64,000 bases of DNA from Aureimonas populi. Its GTDB lineage: Bacteria; Pseudomonadota; Alphaproteobacteria; Rhizobiales; Rhizobiaceae. Position numbers and translations under genes: made by a program. The notes below the pieces were generated by a model, which ran no database searches, was not told where the DNA came from, and saw nothing but the letters and a program-made list of their open reading frames with translations. The DNA lies in assembly GCF_017815515.1 (NCBI RefSeq), contig NZ_CP072611.1, positions 3,286,001 to 3,350,000 on the forward strand, written 5' to 3'. This document shows positions 43,684 through 54,848 of the stretch, one piece after another. How positions within the stretch are numbered: the first letter of the stretch is position 1; the number at the start of each line of letters is the position of its first letter.

Positions 43684-45918
43684 CTATTCGGCAGCTTCCG
43701 CGAAGGCCTCGCGCGGCATACCCTTCAGCACCTTGTCCAGCGTCATGGGGTAGTCCCGCACGCGCACGCCGCAGGCGTTGTAGATGGCATTCGTCACCGC
43801 CGCCCCCACACCCGAGATGGCCAGCTCGCCGATGCCCTTGCCCGCCAGCGGGCTGGCGTAGCGGTCGCGCTCCTCCAGAAGCACCACCTCGAGCTGCGGC
43901 ACGTCGGCGTTCACCGGCACGTGGTATTCGGCAAGGTCGTGGTTCACGAACAGGCCCGAGCGCGGATCGACCACCAGCTCCTCGGTCAGCGCCGCGCCGA
44001 TACCGAAGATCTGTCCGCCATAGCACTGCGAGCGCGCGGTCTTCTCGTTCAGGATGCGGCCCGCCGCCCCCACCGTCAGCAGCCGGCGCACGCGCGTCTC
44101 GCCCGTCACGGAATTGACCGCGACCTCGCAGAAATGCGCGCCGTAGCTGGCCTGGTGCGTTTCCTTGAAGGCCTTGCCCGGCTTGAAAGTGCCCGTCACC
44201 TCGATCGGCTCACCCTTCAACAGCTCGGCCAGCGCCGTCTGCCGGTTGCCGGCGATGGCGGTGCCGTCCTTCAGCGTCAGGTCGTCCAACGAAACGCCGA
44301 GCTTCCCGGCGATCTTTTCCACGATCCCCTGGCACGCGACGTAAACCGAGGAGCCGGAAGAGTTCGCCCCCCAGGAGCCGCCCGATCCCGCCGCCTGCGG
44401 AGAGGCCGAATCGCCGAGCTTCACCGCCACCTTCTCCACTGGCAGGCCCAGCATCTCGGCCGCGATCTGCTGGAGGATCGTGTAGGTGCCCGTGCCGATA
44501 TCGGTCATGTCGGTCTCGACGCCGACGCTGCCGTCCGCGTTCAGCGTCACCTTGGCCGAGGACTGCTGCAACAGGTTCTTGCGCGAGGCGGCGGACATGC
44601 CGTAGCCGATCAGCCATTCACCCTCGCGCCGCTCGCCCGGCCTCTTCGGCCTGTCGGCCCAGCCGAAGCGCCGCGCGCCCTCGTCCATGCATTCGAGCAG
44701 CATTCGCGAGGAGAAGGGCAGCCCCTGCTGCGGGTCCTTTCGCGGCTCGTTCCGCTTGCGGAACTCGATGGGGTCGAGGCCGAGCTTCTCGGCCATCTCG
44801 TCCATAGCGTTCTCCAGCGAAAGCATCCCCACCGCCTCGCCCGGCGCGCGCATGGAGGCGGAGAGCAACAGGTCCAGATCGACCTTCCGGTGGGTGATCA
44901 GCCGGTTGTCGCCCTCATAGAGGAAGACGGTGGAAATGCCCGCCGGCTCGATGAAATCGTCGCCCGGCGAGTTCGAGCCGATCGTGTCGTGCGCGATGGC
45001 CGTGATCCGCCCGTCCTTCGTGGCGCCGAGACGGATGCGCTGGATCGTGTCGGAGCGGCGGTTGGTGGCCTGGTAGACCTGCTGGCGCGTCAGCGCGACC
45101 TTCACCGGCCGGCCCAGCTCCTTGGCCGCGATGGAGGCGTAGACCGCCTCCGGGCCGATGCCGAGCTTGCCGCCGAACCCGCCGCCGATATAGGGCGCCT
45201 TGATATGCACCTTGGAGGCCGAGACATTCAGCGCCTTGGCGAGCTGCCCGACATTCTTGGCGATGAGCTGGTAGCAGCCGTGCAGCGTCAGCTCGTCGCC
45301 GGTCCAGTGCGCCACGCAGGCATGGGGCTCCATCGCCGAATGGCTCTGGCTCGGCGTCGTATAGGTCGCGTCGAACGTGACCTCCGCCTCGGCGAAGGCC
45401 TTCTCGAACTCGCCCTTGCGCATCTCGCCCATGTCGTCGCCGGGGTCATAGGCCTTGTGGCGGTTCGCCTCCAGATCGTAGGCGCCTTCGCGATACTCCA
45501 CATCCACCTTCACGAGCCGCGCCGCGTCGCGCGCGGCCTCGAAGCTTTCGGCCACCACGAGGCAGAGCGGCTGGCCGTAATGGGTGATCTCGCCGTTCAC
45601 CTGCGCCGGATAGGGGTCGCTGGCATCCGCCGAGGCGCGCACCGCCCGCTTGTCCAGCACCACATGCAGCACGCCCGGCGCGGCCCTGGCGGCCTCGGCG
45701 TCGATGGACAGGATCTTGCCGGAGCCGATGGTGGAGGTGACGAGGAAGCCATAGGCGACATCGGCCCCGTGCAGGTTCTCATAGGCATAGGGCGCGCGTC
45801 CGCTTACTTTCAGCGCGCCCTCGAAACGCGGAAGCCCCTTGCCGATCACGTCCTGCACGTGCCGGTCGAGGCGCGTTTCGCCGATGGGCTCGTCGAGCTG
45901 GAACGTCTTCTGGCTCAT
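43684..45918 (-). CDS. paoC: Molybdopterin-binding subunit of a xanthine-dehydrogenase-family aldehyde oxidoreductase (PaoC-like)
   Basis: 744 aa. Catalytic large subunit: [21 protein letters not shown] at the N-terminus (DVIGKGL), GGFGGKLG Moco loop, [11 protein letters not shown] region, and the C-terminal GAxN/GIGEL region with the conserved active-site Glu ([15 protein letters not shown]). Order FeS (47.4) - FAD (46.9) - Mo (45.9) with overlapping stops and starts matches E. coli paoABC, an aldehyde detoxification oxidase. Substrate is not predictable from sequence here. Confidence 0.88.
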   Translation of the reverse strand: MSQKTFQLDEPIGETRLDRHVQDVIGKGLPRFEGALKVSGRAPYAYENLHGADVAYGFLVTSTIGSGKILSIDAEAARAAPGVLHVVLDKRAVRASADASDPYPAQVNGEITHYGQPLCLVVAESFEAARDAARLVKVDVEYREGAYDLEANRHKAYDPGDDMGEMRKGEFEKAFAEAEVTFDATYTTPSQSHSAMEPHACVAHWTGDELTLHGCYQLIAKNVGQLAKALNVSASKVHIKAPYIGGGFGGKLGIGPEAVYASIAAKELGRPVKVALTRQQVYQATNRRSDTIQRIRLGATKDGRITAIAHDTIGSNSPGDDFIEPAGISTVFLYEGDNRLITHRKVDLDLLLSASMRAPGEAVGMLSLENAMDEMAEKLGLDPIEFRKRNEPRKDPQQGLPFSSRMLLECMDEGARRFGWADRPKRPGERREGEWLIGYGMSAASRKNLLQQSSAKVTLNADGSVGVETDMTDIGTGTYTILQQIAAEMLGLPVEKVAVKLGDSASPQAAGSGGSWGANSSGSSVYVACQGIVEKIAGKLGVSLDDLTLKDGTAIAGNRQTALAELLKGEPIEVTGTFKPGKAFKETHQASYGAHFCEVAVNSVTGETRVRRLLTVGAAGRILNEKTARSQCYGGQIFGIGAALTEELVVDPRSGLFVNHDLAEYHVPVNADVPQLEVVLLEERDRYASPLAGKGIGELAISGVGAAVTNAIYNACGVRVRDYPMTLDKVLKGMPREAFAEAAE

Positions 45919-46901
45919 TGCGCCTCTCCCCGTGTCGCCTCGCCCAGGACAGCCGCGAGGGTGCGGCGGGCGAGGTCGAGCTTGAAGTCGTTTTCGCCGT
46001 AGCCCCGCGCGCCTGAGAGAAGCGCGTCGGCGGCGTCCTCGAACAGCGCGCGCGAGGGCACCTCGCCTTCCAGAAGCCGCTCCACGCCCTCGTCGCGCCA
46101 CGGCATCGTGCCCAGCCCGCCGAAGGCCAGCCGCACGCGCCGCATCGCCCCGCCCTCCATGGAGACGACGGCCGCCACGGAGACGAGCGCGAAGGCGTAG
46201 GAGGCGCGGTCGCGCACCTTGCGGTAGACATGCCGGCCGCCCGGCGGCGCGGGAAGGCGGATGCCGGTGATCAGCTCGCCGCCCTCCAGCACGGTTTCCA
46301 GGTGCGGCGTGTCGCCCGGCAGGCGGTAGAACTCGCCGAGCCCGATCTGCCGTGTCGAACCATCGCTCTTCAGCGTCTCCACCTGCGCCTCGAGCGCCCG
46401 CATGGCCACTGCCATGTCCGAGGGATGGGTGGCGATGCAGTGCTCGCTCGTGCCCAGAATCGCAAGGATGCGGTTGAACCCACCGATGCCGTCGCAGCCC
46501 GAGCCCGGCTCGCGCTTGTTGCAGGCCGAGGAGGTCTCGTAGAAATAGCCGCAGCGGGTGCGTTGCAGGAGGTTGCCGCCCGTCGTCGCCTTGTTGCGGA
46601 GCTGCCCGGAGGCCCCGGCCAGCAGCGCGCGGGAAAGCACCTGGTAATCGCGCCGGATGGCGGGGTGGGCGGCAAGGTCGGAATTTGGCACCAGCGCGCC
46701 GATGCGCAGGCCACCCTCAACCTCCTCCACCTCGGTCAGCGGCAGGCGCGAGATGTCCACCAGCTTCTGCGGCGTCTCCACCTGAAGCTTCATCAGGTCG
46801 AGCAGGTTGGTTCCCCCGGCGATGAACCGGGCCCCCGCCGTCGCGGCGGCCCGCGTTGCTTCGCCCGTGTCGGACGCACGGGAATATTCGAACTGTCTCA
46901 T
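45915..46901 (-). CDS. paoB: FAD-binding subunit, PaoB-like
   Basis: 328 aa FAD_binding_5/CO_deh_flav_C protein: [18 protein letters not shown] (FAD loop), [22 protein letters not shown]. The Cys-rich insert [21 protein letters not shown] resembles the site of the extra [4Fe-4S] cluster of E. coli PaoB, supporting the Pao rather than the general xanthine dehydrogenase assignment. Overlaps the PaoC-like start (ATGA). Confidence 0.88.
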   Translation of the reverse strand: MRQFEYSRASDTGEATRAAATAGARFIAGGTNLLDLMKLQVETPQKLVDISRLPLTEVEEVEGGLRIGALVPNSDLAAHPAIRRDYQVLSRALLAGASGQLRNKATTGGNLLQRTRCGYFYETSSACNKREPGSGCDGIGGFNRILAILGTSEHCIATHPSDMAVAMRALEAQVETLKSDGSTRQIGLGEFYRLPGDTPHLETVLEGGELITGIRLPAPPGGRHVYRKVRDRASYAFALVSVAAVVSMEGGAMRRVRLAFGGLGTMPWRDEGVERLLEGEVPSRALFEDAADALLSGARGYGENDFKLDLARRTLAAVLGEATRGEAQ

Positions 46902-46914
46902 CGTCCCGCTCCCG

Positions 46915-47412
<498 letters not shown>

Positions 47413-47524
47413 CGAAGCCGCCCCTTTTATAAGTCTTCCAAACTAGGAAGCCATCAAGGGCGGGGCGCCCCCCTCGGCAATGGCCGGGCGCGATAAATCA
47501 TCGTCGCCCGCCCAACGATATTTT

Positions 47525-48640
47525 TCAGGCGCGGGCGATGCGCCCGCCGGTGGCAGGGGCCGGCACGCCCGTCGTGCCGGGAAACGAGATCGGCATGGCG
47601 GCCAGCGCGCGCACGGCGAGCAGCGCGAAGCACTCCGCCTCCACCGCGTCGCCCCGCAAGCCCAGCGCGTCGGCGTCCACCACCTCCACGCCGCAGCGGC
47701 GGGCAAGCTCGGCCATCAGCGTGGGGTTGCGCCGCCCGCCGCCGCACACCACCAGCCGCTCCGGGCGCGCAGGCAGGATGTCGAGCGCCCGCGCGACGGC
47801 TCCGGCCGTGAACGCCGTCAGCGTCGCCGCCCCGTCCTCCAGCGAGAGCCCTTGCGCCATCGCGGCTGTGAAGTCGTTGCGGTCGAGCGATTTGGGATAG
47901 GGAGCGCTTAGATAGGGGTGCTCCAGAAGCCGCGCCAGCCGCGCCTCGTCGGCCCTGCCCCGCGCGGCGGTCCGCCCGTCCCGGTCCATTTCCTCGCCGG
48001 TATGGCTTCTCACCCAGTCGTTCAGGGGCGCGTTGGCCGGGCCGGTGTCGAAGGCATGCATCCCGTCCTGCGCGTCGACGAGCGTGATGTTGGCGACCCC
48101 GCCGAGATTGAGGATCGCCGTTTCCGGTCCCGCGCCGATGCGTTTCAGGAGCGCGCGGTGGTAGATGGGCGCCAGCGGCGCGCCCTGCCCGCCCGCCAGC
48201 ACGTCGGCGGAGCGGAAGTCGAACGCCACGTCGATGCCGAGCTGGCGCGCCATGGCATGGCCGTCTCCAAGCTGGCGCGTGGCCCCCTTGCGCTCGGCCG
48301 TACGGGCCCGGTGAAGCACGGTCTGCCCATGAAAGCCGACCACCGCCACCTCGCGCGGCGCGATGCCGTGCGATTCGAGGAACGCCAGCACGGCCTCACC
48401 CTGCGCCCGCGTCAGGGCCTGCTCGGCCTCGGCGAAGATCGCCGGCTCCTCGCCCGAGAAGCCCCATCTCGCGGCCGCCTCCAGCGCCTCTGCCAGAAGC
48501 GGGCGCACCTCGCCGGGATAGGGGCTGAGCGCGGAGGGCCCGAACTCATGGATCGTCTCCCCGTCGGTGCGGACCATGGCGATGTCGACATTGCCGTCGA
48601 GCACCGTTCCCGTCATCAAGCCGATCGCCCAAACCGCCAT
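47525..48640 (-). CDS. anmK: Anhydro-N-acetylmuramic acid kinase AnmK
   Basis: 371 aa. Peptidoglycan recycling: phosphorylates and opens 1,6-anhydro-MurNAc to MurNAc-6-P. ATP-binding loop [15 protein letters not shown] (family MSGTSLDG variant with Thr, typical of alphaproteobacteria), [32 protein letters not shown] and the C-terminal [14 protein letters not shown]. Isolated gene; downstream gap carries a short hairpin-poor stretch. Confidence 0.95.
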   Translation of the reverse strand: MAVWAIGLMTGTVLDGNVDIAMVRTDGETIHEFGPSALSPYPGEVRPLLAEALEAAARWGFSGEEPAIFAEAEQALTRAQGEAVLAFLESHGIAPREVAVVGFHGQTVLHRARTAERKGATRQLGDGHAMARQLGIDVAFDFRSADVLAGGQGAPLAPIYHRALLKRIGAGPETAILNLGGVANITLVDAQDGMHAFDTGPANAPLNDWVRSHTGEEMDRDGRTAARGRADEARLARLLEHPYLSAPYPKSLDRNDFTAAMAQGLSLEDGAATLTAFTAGAVARALDILPARPERLVVCGGGRRNPTLMAELARRCGVEVVDADALGLRGDAVEAECFALLAVRALAAMPISFPGTTGVPAPATGGRIARA

Positions 48641-48794
48641 TGCGCCCTCCTGCCGTGCTCCTTGTAACCGACAGACCCGGCGGACAGAAGGGCGCCGGGT
48701 TTACAACCCGGTCGGCCAGGCCTAACCACCGGCGGCGCCCGGCGCGGGAGTTTTGCACACCCGTGCATCAGGACGTCGCTTTTCGAGGCAGGCC

Positions 48795-50195
48795 ATGAGC
48801 AGCAGCGCGGCACCCGCTAAAGGCATCGGCATCGGCAATTCGTGGGGCGCGCATGTGCGCGGCACGCTCTTGCTCGGCCTGCCGCTGGCCGGGGCGCAGC
48901 TCGCGCAGATGTCGATCAACGTGGCGGACACCGTTCTGGTCGGGCGGCTGGGCACCACGGAGCTGGCCGCCGCCGTTCTCACCACGCAGTTCTTTCATCT
49001 CGTCTGGATGCTCGGCTCGGGCTTCGCCATCGCGGTGATGCCGATGGCCGCCAGCGCGGCGGGACAGGGCGACATCGTATCCGTGCGCCGCTCCGTGCGC
49101 ATGGGCCTGTGGGTCTGCGGCCTCTACAGCGCGGCGGTGATGCCGCTCATGTGGCAGACCGAGGCGATCATGCTGGCCCTGGGCCAGGACCCCGTTGTCG
49201 CGGATCTGTGCCGCCAGTACATGCGCGTCCTTCAATGGTCGATGTTCCCGGCGCTGGCCGTCATGGTGCTGCGCAGCTTCCTGAGCGCGCTGGAGCGGCC
49301 GCAGGTGGTGCTGATCGTCACCATCCTCGGCTCGCTGTTCAACCTGCTCGTCGCCTACGCCTTCATCTTCGGCCGGCTCGGCGCGCCGGCCCTCGGCATC
49401 GTGGGCGCGGGGGTGGCGGGCCTCTCCACCATGCTGTTCATGACGCTCTTGCTGGCGATCGACTCGGCGCGCGGCGCACTGGCCCCCTACGAGATCTTCG
49501 TGCGCTTCTGGCGGCCGGACTGGCCGGGCTTCTTCGACGTGATCCGCCTCGGCTGGCCCATCGGCGCCACCATCGTCGCCGAGGTCGGGCTCTTCGCCGC
49601 CTCCTCCATCATGATCGGCTGGATCGGCACGGTGGAGCTGGCCGCCCACGGTATCGCGCTGCAACTGGCGTCCATCGCCTTCATGGTTCCGCTCGGCCTC
49701 GCCAGCGCGGCCACCGTGCGCGTCGGGCTCGCCTATGGGCGGCACGACGAGGTCGGCATCGGCCGCGCGGCGCGCACCGCCGTTCTGGTCGGGGCGGGCG
49801 TCGCCCTGTTCGCCGCGCTCCTCTTCGTCCTCATCCCGCAGGCACTGGTGGGCGCCTATCTCGACCGCAGCACGCCCGATGCCGCCGCGGTGCTGGCCTA
49901 TGCGGTGCCGCTGCTGGCCGTGGCCGCCGGCTTCCAGTTCTTCGACACGCTCCAGGCGCTCGCCAGCGGCATCCTGCGCGGGCTGAAGGACACGCGCGTG
50001 CCCATGATCCTGGCCGTCGTCAGCTACTGGCTCATCGGCATGCCCGCCGCCTGGCTCCTCGCCTTCCCGCTGGGGCTGGGCGCGGTCGGGGTCTGGCTCG
50101 GGCTTGGCATCGGGCTGCTCGCCGCCGCCGCGTCCATGAGCGTGCGCTTCCTGCGCCGCGAGAAACGCGGCCAGCTCCTTCTCGGCGCGCCCTGA
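48795..50195 (+). CDS. MATE-family multidrug/sodium antiporter (NorM-like)
   Basis: 466 aa from ATG 48795 (GAGGCAGG upstream; an in-frame ATG at 48753 is less likely). About 12 membrane helices. MATE signatures: LLLGLPLAGAQLAQMSINVADTV with the NVADTVLVGRLG motif near the N-terminus, FLSALERPQVVLIVT, and the second-half repeat GWPIGATIVAEVGLFAASSIMIG. Exports cationic drugs or dyes in the family; substrate unknown. Confidence 0.93.
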   Translation: MSSSAAPAKGIGIGNSWGAHVRGTLLLGLPLAGAQLAQMSINVADTVLVGRLGTTELAAAVLTTQFFHLVWMLGSGFAIAVMPMAASAAGQGDIVSVRRSVRMGLWVCGLYSAAVMPLMWQTEAIMLALGQDPVVADLCRQYMRVLQWSMFPALAVMVLRSFLSALERPQVVLIVTILGSLFNLLVAYAFIFGRLGAPALGIVGAGVAGLSTMLFMTLLLAIDSARGALAPYEIFVRFWRPDWPGFFDVIRLGWPIGATIVAEVGLFAASSIMIGWIGTVELAAHGIALQLASIAFMVPLGLASAATVRVGLAYGRHDEVGIGRAARTAVLVGAGVALFAALLFVLIPQALVGAYLDRSTPDAAAVLAYAVPLLAVAAGFQFFDTLQALASGILRGLKDTRVPMILAVVSYWLIGMPAAWLLAFPLGLGAVGVWLGLGIGLLAAAASMSVRFLRREKRGQLLLGAP

Positions 50196-50318
50196 CACGC
50201 CAGATTTCAGGCGGTTTCCAAAGCTGATCGGGGCAGGGCCGCACAGGCCGTTGTATCGCCTCCTTGCCCTGTTTATTGCCTCGGGAACATCGTTTCGATC
50301 CTCGAGGACGCGCCGCCC

Positions 50319-51476
50319 ATGTCTCAGTCACCGATCGCCTTCATCGACCTGGCCGCCCAGCAGGCGGTGATCCGCGAGCGCGTGGAGGCGAGGCTCAAGC
50401 GCGTTCTGGACCATGGCGCCTACATCATGGGCCCGGAGATCGCCGAGCTGGAAGAGCGCCTCGGCGCCTTCGCCGGCCTGCCGCACACGCTGGCCTGCTC
50501 CTCCGGCACGGATGCCCTCCTGCTGCCGCTCATGGCCTGGGGCGTCGGCCCCGGCGATGCGGTCTTCTGCCCGAGCTTCACCTTCGCCGCCACGGCCGAG
50601 GTCGTCGCCTTCCTCGGCGCCACGCCCGTCTTCGTGGACGTCCTGCCCGATACGTTCAACATGGACGCGGCCGGCCTCGCCCGTGCCGTGGAGGCGGTGA
50701 AGCGCGAGGGCCGGCTCGTGCCGCGCGCGGTCATCGCGGTCGACCTCTTCGGCCAGATCGCCGACTATCCGTCCATCCGCCGGACCTGCGACGCGCACGG
50801 CCTCAAGCTCATCTCCGACGCCGCGCAGGGCTACGGCTCCACGCTGGACGGGCAGCAGAGCGGCGTGTGGGCCGATGTCGTGTGCACCAGCTTCTTCCCC
50901 GCCAAGCCGCTCGGCTGCTACGGCGACGGCGGCGCGGTGCAGACGCATGACGGGGCGCTTCACGCCGTCATGGCCTCGCTGCGCATCCACGGCCAGGGCG
51001 CGGACAAGTACGACAATGTGCGCATCGGCATGAACGGGCGCATCGATACGATGCAGGCCGCCATTCTTCTGGAAAAGCTCGACATCTTCGCCGGGGAGAT
51101 CGAGGCGCGGGGGCGGATCGCCGCCCGCTACGGCCGGCTTCTCTCCGGCCTTGCCGTGCCGCAGGCCCTGCCCACCGGCGTGGTCTCCACCTTCGCGCAA
51201 TACACCGTCCTCGTCGATGGCGGGCGGCGCGATGCGCTGGCGGGCGAATTGAAGGCGCGGGGCGTGCCCACCGCGATCTACTATCCCAAGCCCCTGCACC
51301 GCCAGACCGCCTATCGCGACTTCCCGGTCGAAGGCGGCCGGCTGCCGGTTTCCGACAAGCTGGGGGAACAGGTCATCAGCCTGCCGATGCACCCCTATCT
51401 GGATGCCGCCACGCAGGACTTCATCGTCTCCGCGCTGCGCGAGGCGCTGGAGAAGATCGGCGTCGCCGCCGCGTAG
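50319..51476 (+). CDS. WbpE-like DegT/DnrJ/EryC1/StrS sugar aminotransferase
   Basis: 385 aa PLP enzyme of surface-polysaccharide nucleotide-sugar synthesis. PLP lysine K196 in SFFPAKPLGCYGDGG. Other family landmarks: FIDLAAQQAVIRERVEARLK, CSSGTDALLLPLMAWGVGPGD, RIGMNGRIDTMQAAILLEKL, AQYTVLVDGGRRDAL, PMHPYLD. The FFPAKPLGCYGDGG and NGRIDTMQAAIL blocks resemble WbpE of Pseudomonas (UDP-3-oxo-GlcNAcA aminotransferase). No partner O-antigen genes are in the window. Confidence 0.88.
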   Translation: MSQSPIAFIDLAAQQAVIRERVEARLKRVLDHGAYIMGPEIAELEERLGAFAGLPHTLACSSGTDALLLPLMAWGVGPGDAVFCPSFTFAATAEVVAFLGATPVFVDVLPDTFNMDAAGLARAVEAVKREGRLVPRAVIAVDLFGQIADYPSIRRTCDAHGLKLISDAAQGYGSTLDGQQSGVWADVVCTSFFPAKPLGCYGDGGAVQTHDGALHAVMASLRIHGQGADKYDNVRIGMNGRIDTMQAAILLEKLDIFAGEIEARGRIAARYGRLLSGLAVPQALPTGVVSTFAQYTVLVDGGRRDALAGELKARGVPTAIYYPKPLHRQTAYRDFPVEGGRLPVSDKLGEQVISLPMHPYLDAATQDFIVSALREALEKIGVAAA

Positions 51477-51512
51477 AGCGCCCGGCAGAACGCCGTTCTC
51501 GTCAGACGCCCG

Positions 51513-53750
51513 CTATTGCATCGCCGCGACGGGGCGGCGAAGCAGCGCCGCCGCCTCGTCGAACGGGATGGCGCGGCCGAACAGGAAGCCCTGGAAGGAG
51601 TCGCAGCCGAGCCGCCGCAGGCGCTCGGCCTGCTCGCACGTCTCCACGCCCTCCGCCACGGTGCGGATGCCCAGCGAGCGCGACAGCGTGATGAGCGTGC
51701 CCACGATCGCCTCGTCCTCCCCGCAGCCGCAGAGATCGCGGATGAAGGAGCGGTCGATCTTGATCGTGTCGATCGCGTAGCTCTTCAGATGGGTGAGCGA
51801 GGCGTAGCCGGTGCCGAAATCGTCCAGCGAGATGGTGATGCCGAGCGCGCGCAGGCGCGAGAGCTGCTCGCCCACCGTCGCGCCCGGCCGGTCGAGGAAC
51901 ACCGATTCCGTCACCTCCAGCCCCAGCAGGTCGAGCGGCACCCCGCGCCGGTCGAACGCCTCGGCGATCTTGTCCGGGTAATCGCCCTTCCAGAACTCGA
52001 ACCCGGTCACGTTCAGCGAGATGCGCGGCGGGTGCATCCCGGCGTCGAGAAGGCGGCGAAGATCGCTGCTGACGCAAGCGATCATCCTCTCGCCCAGCGC
52101 GATGGCGGCGCGCTGGTCGCACAGCGCGGCCTGGAACTCTCCCGCCGTCGCCAGGCGCCCGTCCGGCTTGTGCCATCGCGCCAGCGCCTCGAAGCCGTTC
52201 AGGGCGCCCGTGGCCGCGTCCATTTGCGGCTGGTAGAATGCCTCCACCGCCTCGGCGCGCAGCGCCGCGCGGAACTGGGCGATCTGGCGGATGCGCGTAT
52301 CGAACGCCTCGCGCATCGTCTGGGCGAAGAGAACGGCCCCGCCGCCGTCGCCCTTGGCGCGTTGCAGGGCGATGTCGGCATTCTGCATGAGGGCTCGCCC
52401 GTCCCCTCCATGCGAGGGGAAGATCGAGATACCGAGGCTGCACCGCAGGGGCACGCTCTGGCCTTGCATCTTCACATCGTCGGCCAGCGCCTCCATGAGG
52501 CGGGACGCGCGCTTGGCCGCCTCCGACTGGGACTTCACCCGCGTGAAGAAGATGCCGAACTCGTCCCCGCCCACGCGCCCGAAGACATCCTCCGGTCCGA
52601 GAAAGCCGGCAACCCGGCGTGCCACCTCGACCAGCGCCGCGTTGCCCGCCTCATGGCCCTGGCTGTCGTTGATGACCTGAAGGTCCTCCAGATCCAGCAG
52701 CAGCAGCGCCCCCATCCCGCCGCGCCGCTTCGCCTCGCCCACCGCCTGTTCGAGCCGGTCGGCAAAGAAGGTGCGGTTCGCCAGCCCGGTGAGCTGGTCG
52801 TGCTTGGAAATGTGCATGAGGCGCAGGGCCGTCTCATGCTGGTGCGTGATATCGTGAAAGGTGCCGAAGACGCGTTCGGGCTGGGCGCCCGCGCTGGAGC
52901 TTTCGCCCAGAATGTGGGCGCGTCGCACATGGCCGTCCCTGGTGCGATAGGAAACGCGCAGGTCCAGCGGCCGCCGCTTGCGGACTGCGCGGCTGAGGGC
53001 CTTGCGAAGCGCCAGCGCATCGGCCGGGCCGAAGATGGACAGGCCCTCCGAGGCCGTCAGCGGGCCTGCTTCCTCGATGCCCGTCAGGCGGTGGATTTCC
53101 GTCGAAAGCGACAGCCGGCCTTCCGCCGGGTTCCACTCCCACAGGCCGAGTTGGGCCAGCCGCCCCACCTGCTTGAGCACGCGGCCGGTGCGCCATATGT
53201 CTTCCGCCTGCTTGAGAACCGTCACATTGCGGCTCTCCAGCTCCTGGCTTCGCCGGCGCACCGCCAGGGCGGACGCCCTCGCCCGCATCAGCCCCTGCGC
53301 GATGGCCGCGAAACGCCGTAGCCTGGCCGTATCCGTCGCATCGAAACGGCGGGGCTCGGAATCGACTATGCACAGGCTGCCGAGATTGAGCCCCGCCTCG
53401 ATGGCCAGCGGCACGGCCGCGTAGAACCGGACGACCCCCTCGCGCACCCACATGAGATCCCTGAATCGCGGATCGTGCCGGGCATCGGGAACCACCAGCG
53501 CCTCGTCGAACCGGATCGCGTACTGGCAGAGCGACTGCGCGCGGGGGATGCGCTCCAGATCCAGCCCGCTTCGACCCACGAACCACAGATCGTCCCTGTC
53601 CACCGCCGAGACGTAAACGGACTGCACGGCGAACATCTCGCGCACGATCTCGCAGAGGTCCGACATCTCCGGAAGGTTCCCGCCTTCCAGAAGGCCGGAA
53701 TCCTGCAAGCTGCGAAGACGACGCAGTTCGTTCTTCTCGGCCGCAGCCAT
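51513..53750 (-). CDS. GAF-PAS-GGDEF-EAL cyclic-di-GMP protein
   Basis: 745 aa, cytoplasmic. GAF at about 25-165 (AQSLCQYAIRF, VVPDARHDPRF), PAS at about 200-300, GGDEF at about 305-465 with intact GGDEF near 394, EAL at about 490-735 with FEALARW (E near 521), ISLNVT, EVTES, ISLDDFGTGYASL, IKIDRSFI, AEGVE and QGFLFG all present. Both catalytic activities are possible. No RxxD inhibitory site precedes GGDEF. A monocistronic gene. Confidence 0.92.
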   Translation of the reverse strand: MAAAEKNELRRLRSLQDSGLLEGGNLPEMSDLCEIVREMFAVQSVYVSAVDRDDLWFVGRSGLDLERIPRAQSLCQYAIRFDEALVVPDARHDPRFRDLMWVREGVVRFYAAVPLAIEAGLNLGSLCIVDSEPRRFDATDTARLRRFAAIAQGLMRARASALAVRRRSQELESRNVTVLKQAEDIWRTGRVLKQVGRLAQLGLWEWNPAEGRLSLSTEIHRLTGIEEAGPLTASEGLSIFGPADALALRKALSRAVRKRRPLDLRVSYRTRDGHVRRAHILGESSSAGAQPERVFGTFHDITHQHETALRLMHISKHDQLTGLANRTFFADRLEQAVGEAKRRGGMGALLLLDLEDLQVINDSQGHEAGNAALVEVARRVAGFLGPEDVFGRVGGDEFGIFFTRVKSQSEAAKRASRLMEALADDVKMQGQSVPLRCSLGISIFPSHGGDGRALMQNADIALQRAKGDGGGAVLFAQTMREAFDTRIRQIAQFRAALRAEAVEAFYQPQMDAATGALNGFEALARWHKPDGRLATAGEFQAALCDQRAAIALGERMIACVSSDLRRLLDAGMHPPRISLNVTGFEFWKGDYPDKIAEAFDRRGVPLDLLGLEVTESVFLDRPGATVGEQLSRLRALGITISLDDFGTGYASLTHLKSYAIDTIKIDRSFIRDLCGCGEDEAIVGTLITLSRSLGIRTVAEGVETCEQAERLRRLGCDSFQGFLFGRAIPFDEAAALLRRPVAAMQ

Positions 53751-54122
53751 TCACACCTCGTGACCGGTCGTCCCGGAAAAGCAAACCGCGCGGGATTGAA
53801 CGGAGCAAGCGCGGTTCAGTCCCTTCGTTCCACTTCCGGCGACACAGTTAAGTCAATGCCACCACCAAGCCGAACCGCAACTCAAACGTGCAAAATGCAC
53901 GCATACCATATAAAGCAGTCTACGCCCCTTTCAGCCGCGTGTTAAGACCCTTCTGCAATGACTTAGCTTGCCTCCGGGCAGCGGCCGCGACCAGGCGCGA
54001 GGAGGAGCAGAGAACGAGAAGGACACGCCACGCGAGTATTGCGCCGCACAATCTCGCGAGGCCGGATTTCCGGCCTCCAAAGGCTTGCGACGGCGTGTAT
54101 GAAAACGGCGCCCGATGCGCCG
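53751..54122. other. 372-base gap, likely promoter of the GGDEF-EAL gene
   Basis: No gene supported. The segment 53880-53960 is unusually A/T-rich for the window and contains the perfect inverted repeat CGTGCA-AAA-TGCACG (53887-53901), about 137-151 bases upstream of the minus-strand GGDEF-EAL start. Confidence 0.45.
53887..53901. promoter_or_regulatory. CGTGCA-AAA-TGCACG inverted repeat
   Basis: Perfect 6-bp arms with a three-base spacer in the A/T-rich promoter area of the GGDEF-EAL gene; possible operator. No regulator is assigned. Confidence 0.35.
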
Positions 54123-54848
54123 TCAGAGGCTTCCCAGCGATCCGTGGCCGAGCACCGGCCCGGTGGGCTGGCCCGTCGGCGAGCCGCCGGCCGGCTCCAG
54201 CGAGACGGCCAGCACGGCCCCCTCGCTCATCATCCCTTCGGAGAGGTCCGCCGGCAGCGCGAGGCGCGTGGGGCGTGTTCGGTCCACGAGGCCGAGGGAG
54301 CGCGGCGGCCCCTCGCCGGGGACGAGCCACAATTGGCTCGTGTGCCCGTCCGCATCCGGCAGGGCCATGGGAACGAGCGTGATCGAGCCGTCCGCCGCAT
54401 CCACCAGCGCGGCGACGAGCGCGGCGCCGTCCTCGTCCATGATCGCCGTGCTCATTTCCACCCCTCCCACGGGCCCGGCCTGCCGGCTCGGCTGCCATGC
54501 CACGAAGGCCAGCGCGGCAAGGCTCGCGGCGGCCAGTGCCATGGAGCCGATGGCCAGACGCCGCCAGATCGCGTCCACCAGCGCGCGCGGCGCATCGCGC
54601 AGGGACGAGGCCTGCGGCAGGGCGGCCTCGATGCGGCGCCAGACGGCGGCCGGCGGGGAAACGGGCTCCACCGCCGAGGCCATGGGCGCCAGATGCCGCG
54701 CCCACGCCTCGACCTCCGAAGCGAAGGCGGGATCGCCCGCGAGCCTTCGACGCGCGCGCTCGCGCCCGGCCGCGTCCAGCGTTCCCAGCACGTATTCGGG
54801 CGCCAGGAAATCCTCGTCCCGTTCGGGGTCCATGCCGCTCGCGATCAT
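54123..54848 (-). CDS. Anti-sigma factor, RskA/ChrR-like membrane type
   Basis: 241 aa from ATG 54848, overlapping the sigma-factor stop (ATGA). N-terminal anti-sigma domain (about 5-95: EDFLAPEYVLGTLDAAGRERARRRL, ERARRRLAGDPAFASEVEAW), single membrane helix at about 110-130 (AIGSMALAAASLAALAFVAW), and a C-terminal RskA-type periplasmic domain (HTSQLWLVPGEG). Holds the ECF sigma factor at the membrane until released. Confidence 0.9.
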   Translation of the reverse strand: MIASGMDPERDEDFLAPEYVLGTLDAAGRERARRRLAGDPAFASEVEAWARHLAPMASAVEPVSPPAAVWRRIEAALPQASSLRDAPRALVDAIWRRLAIGSMALAAASLAALAFVAWQPSRQAGPVGGVEMSTAIMDEDGAALVAALVDAADGSITLVPMALPDADGHTSQLWLVPGEGPPRSLGLVDRTRPTRLALPADLSEGMMSEGAVLAVSLEPAGGSPTGQPTGPVLGHGSLGSL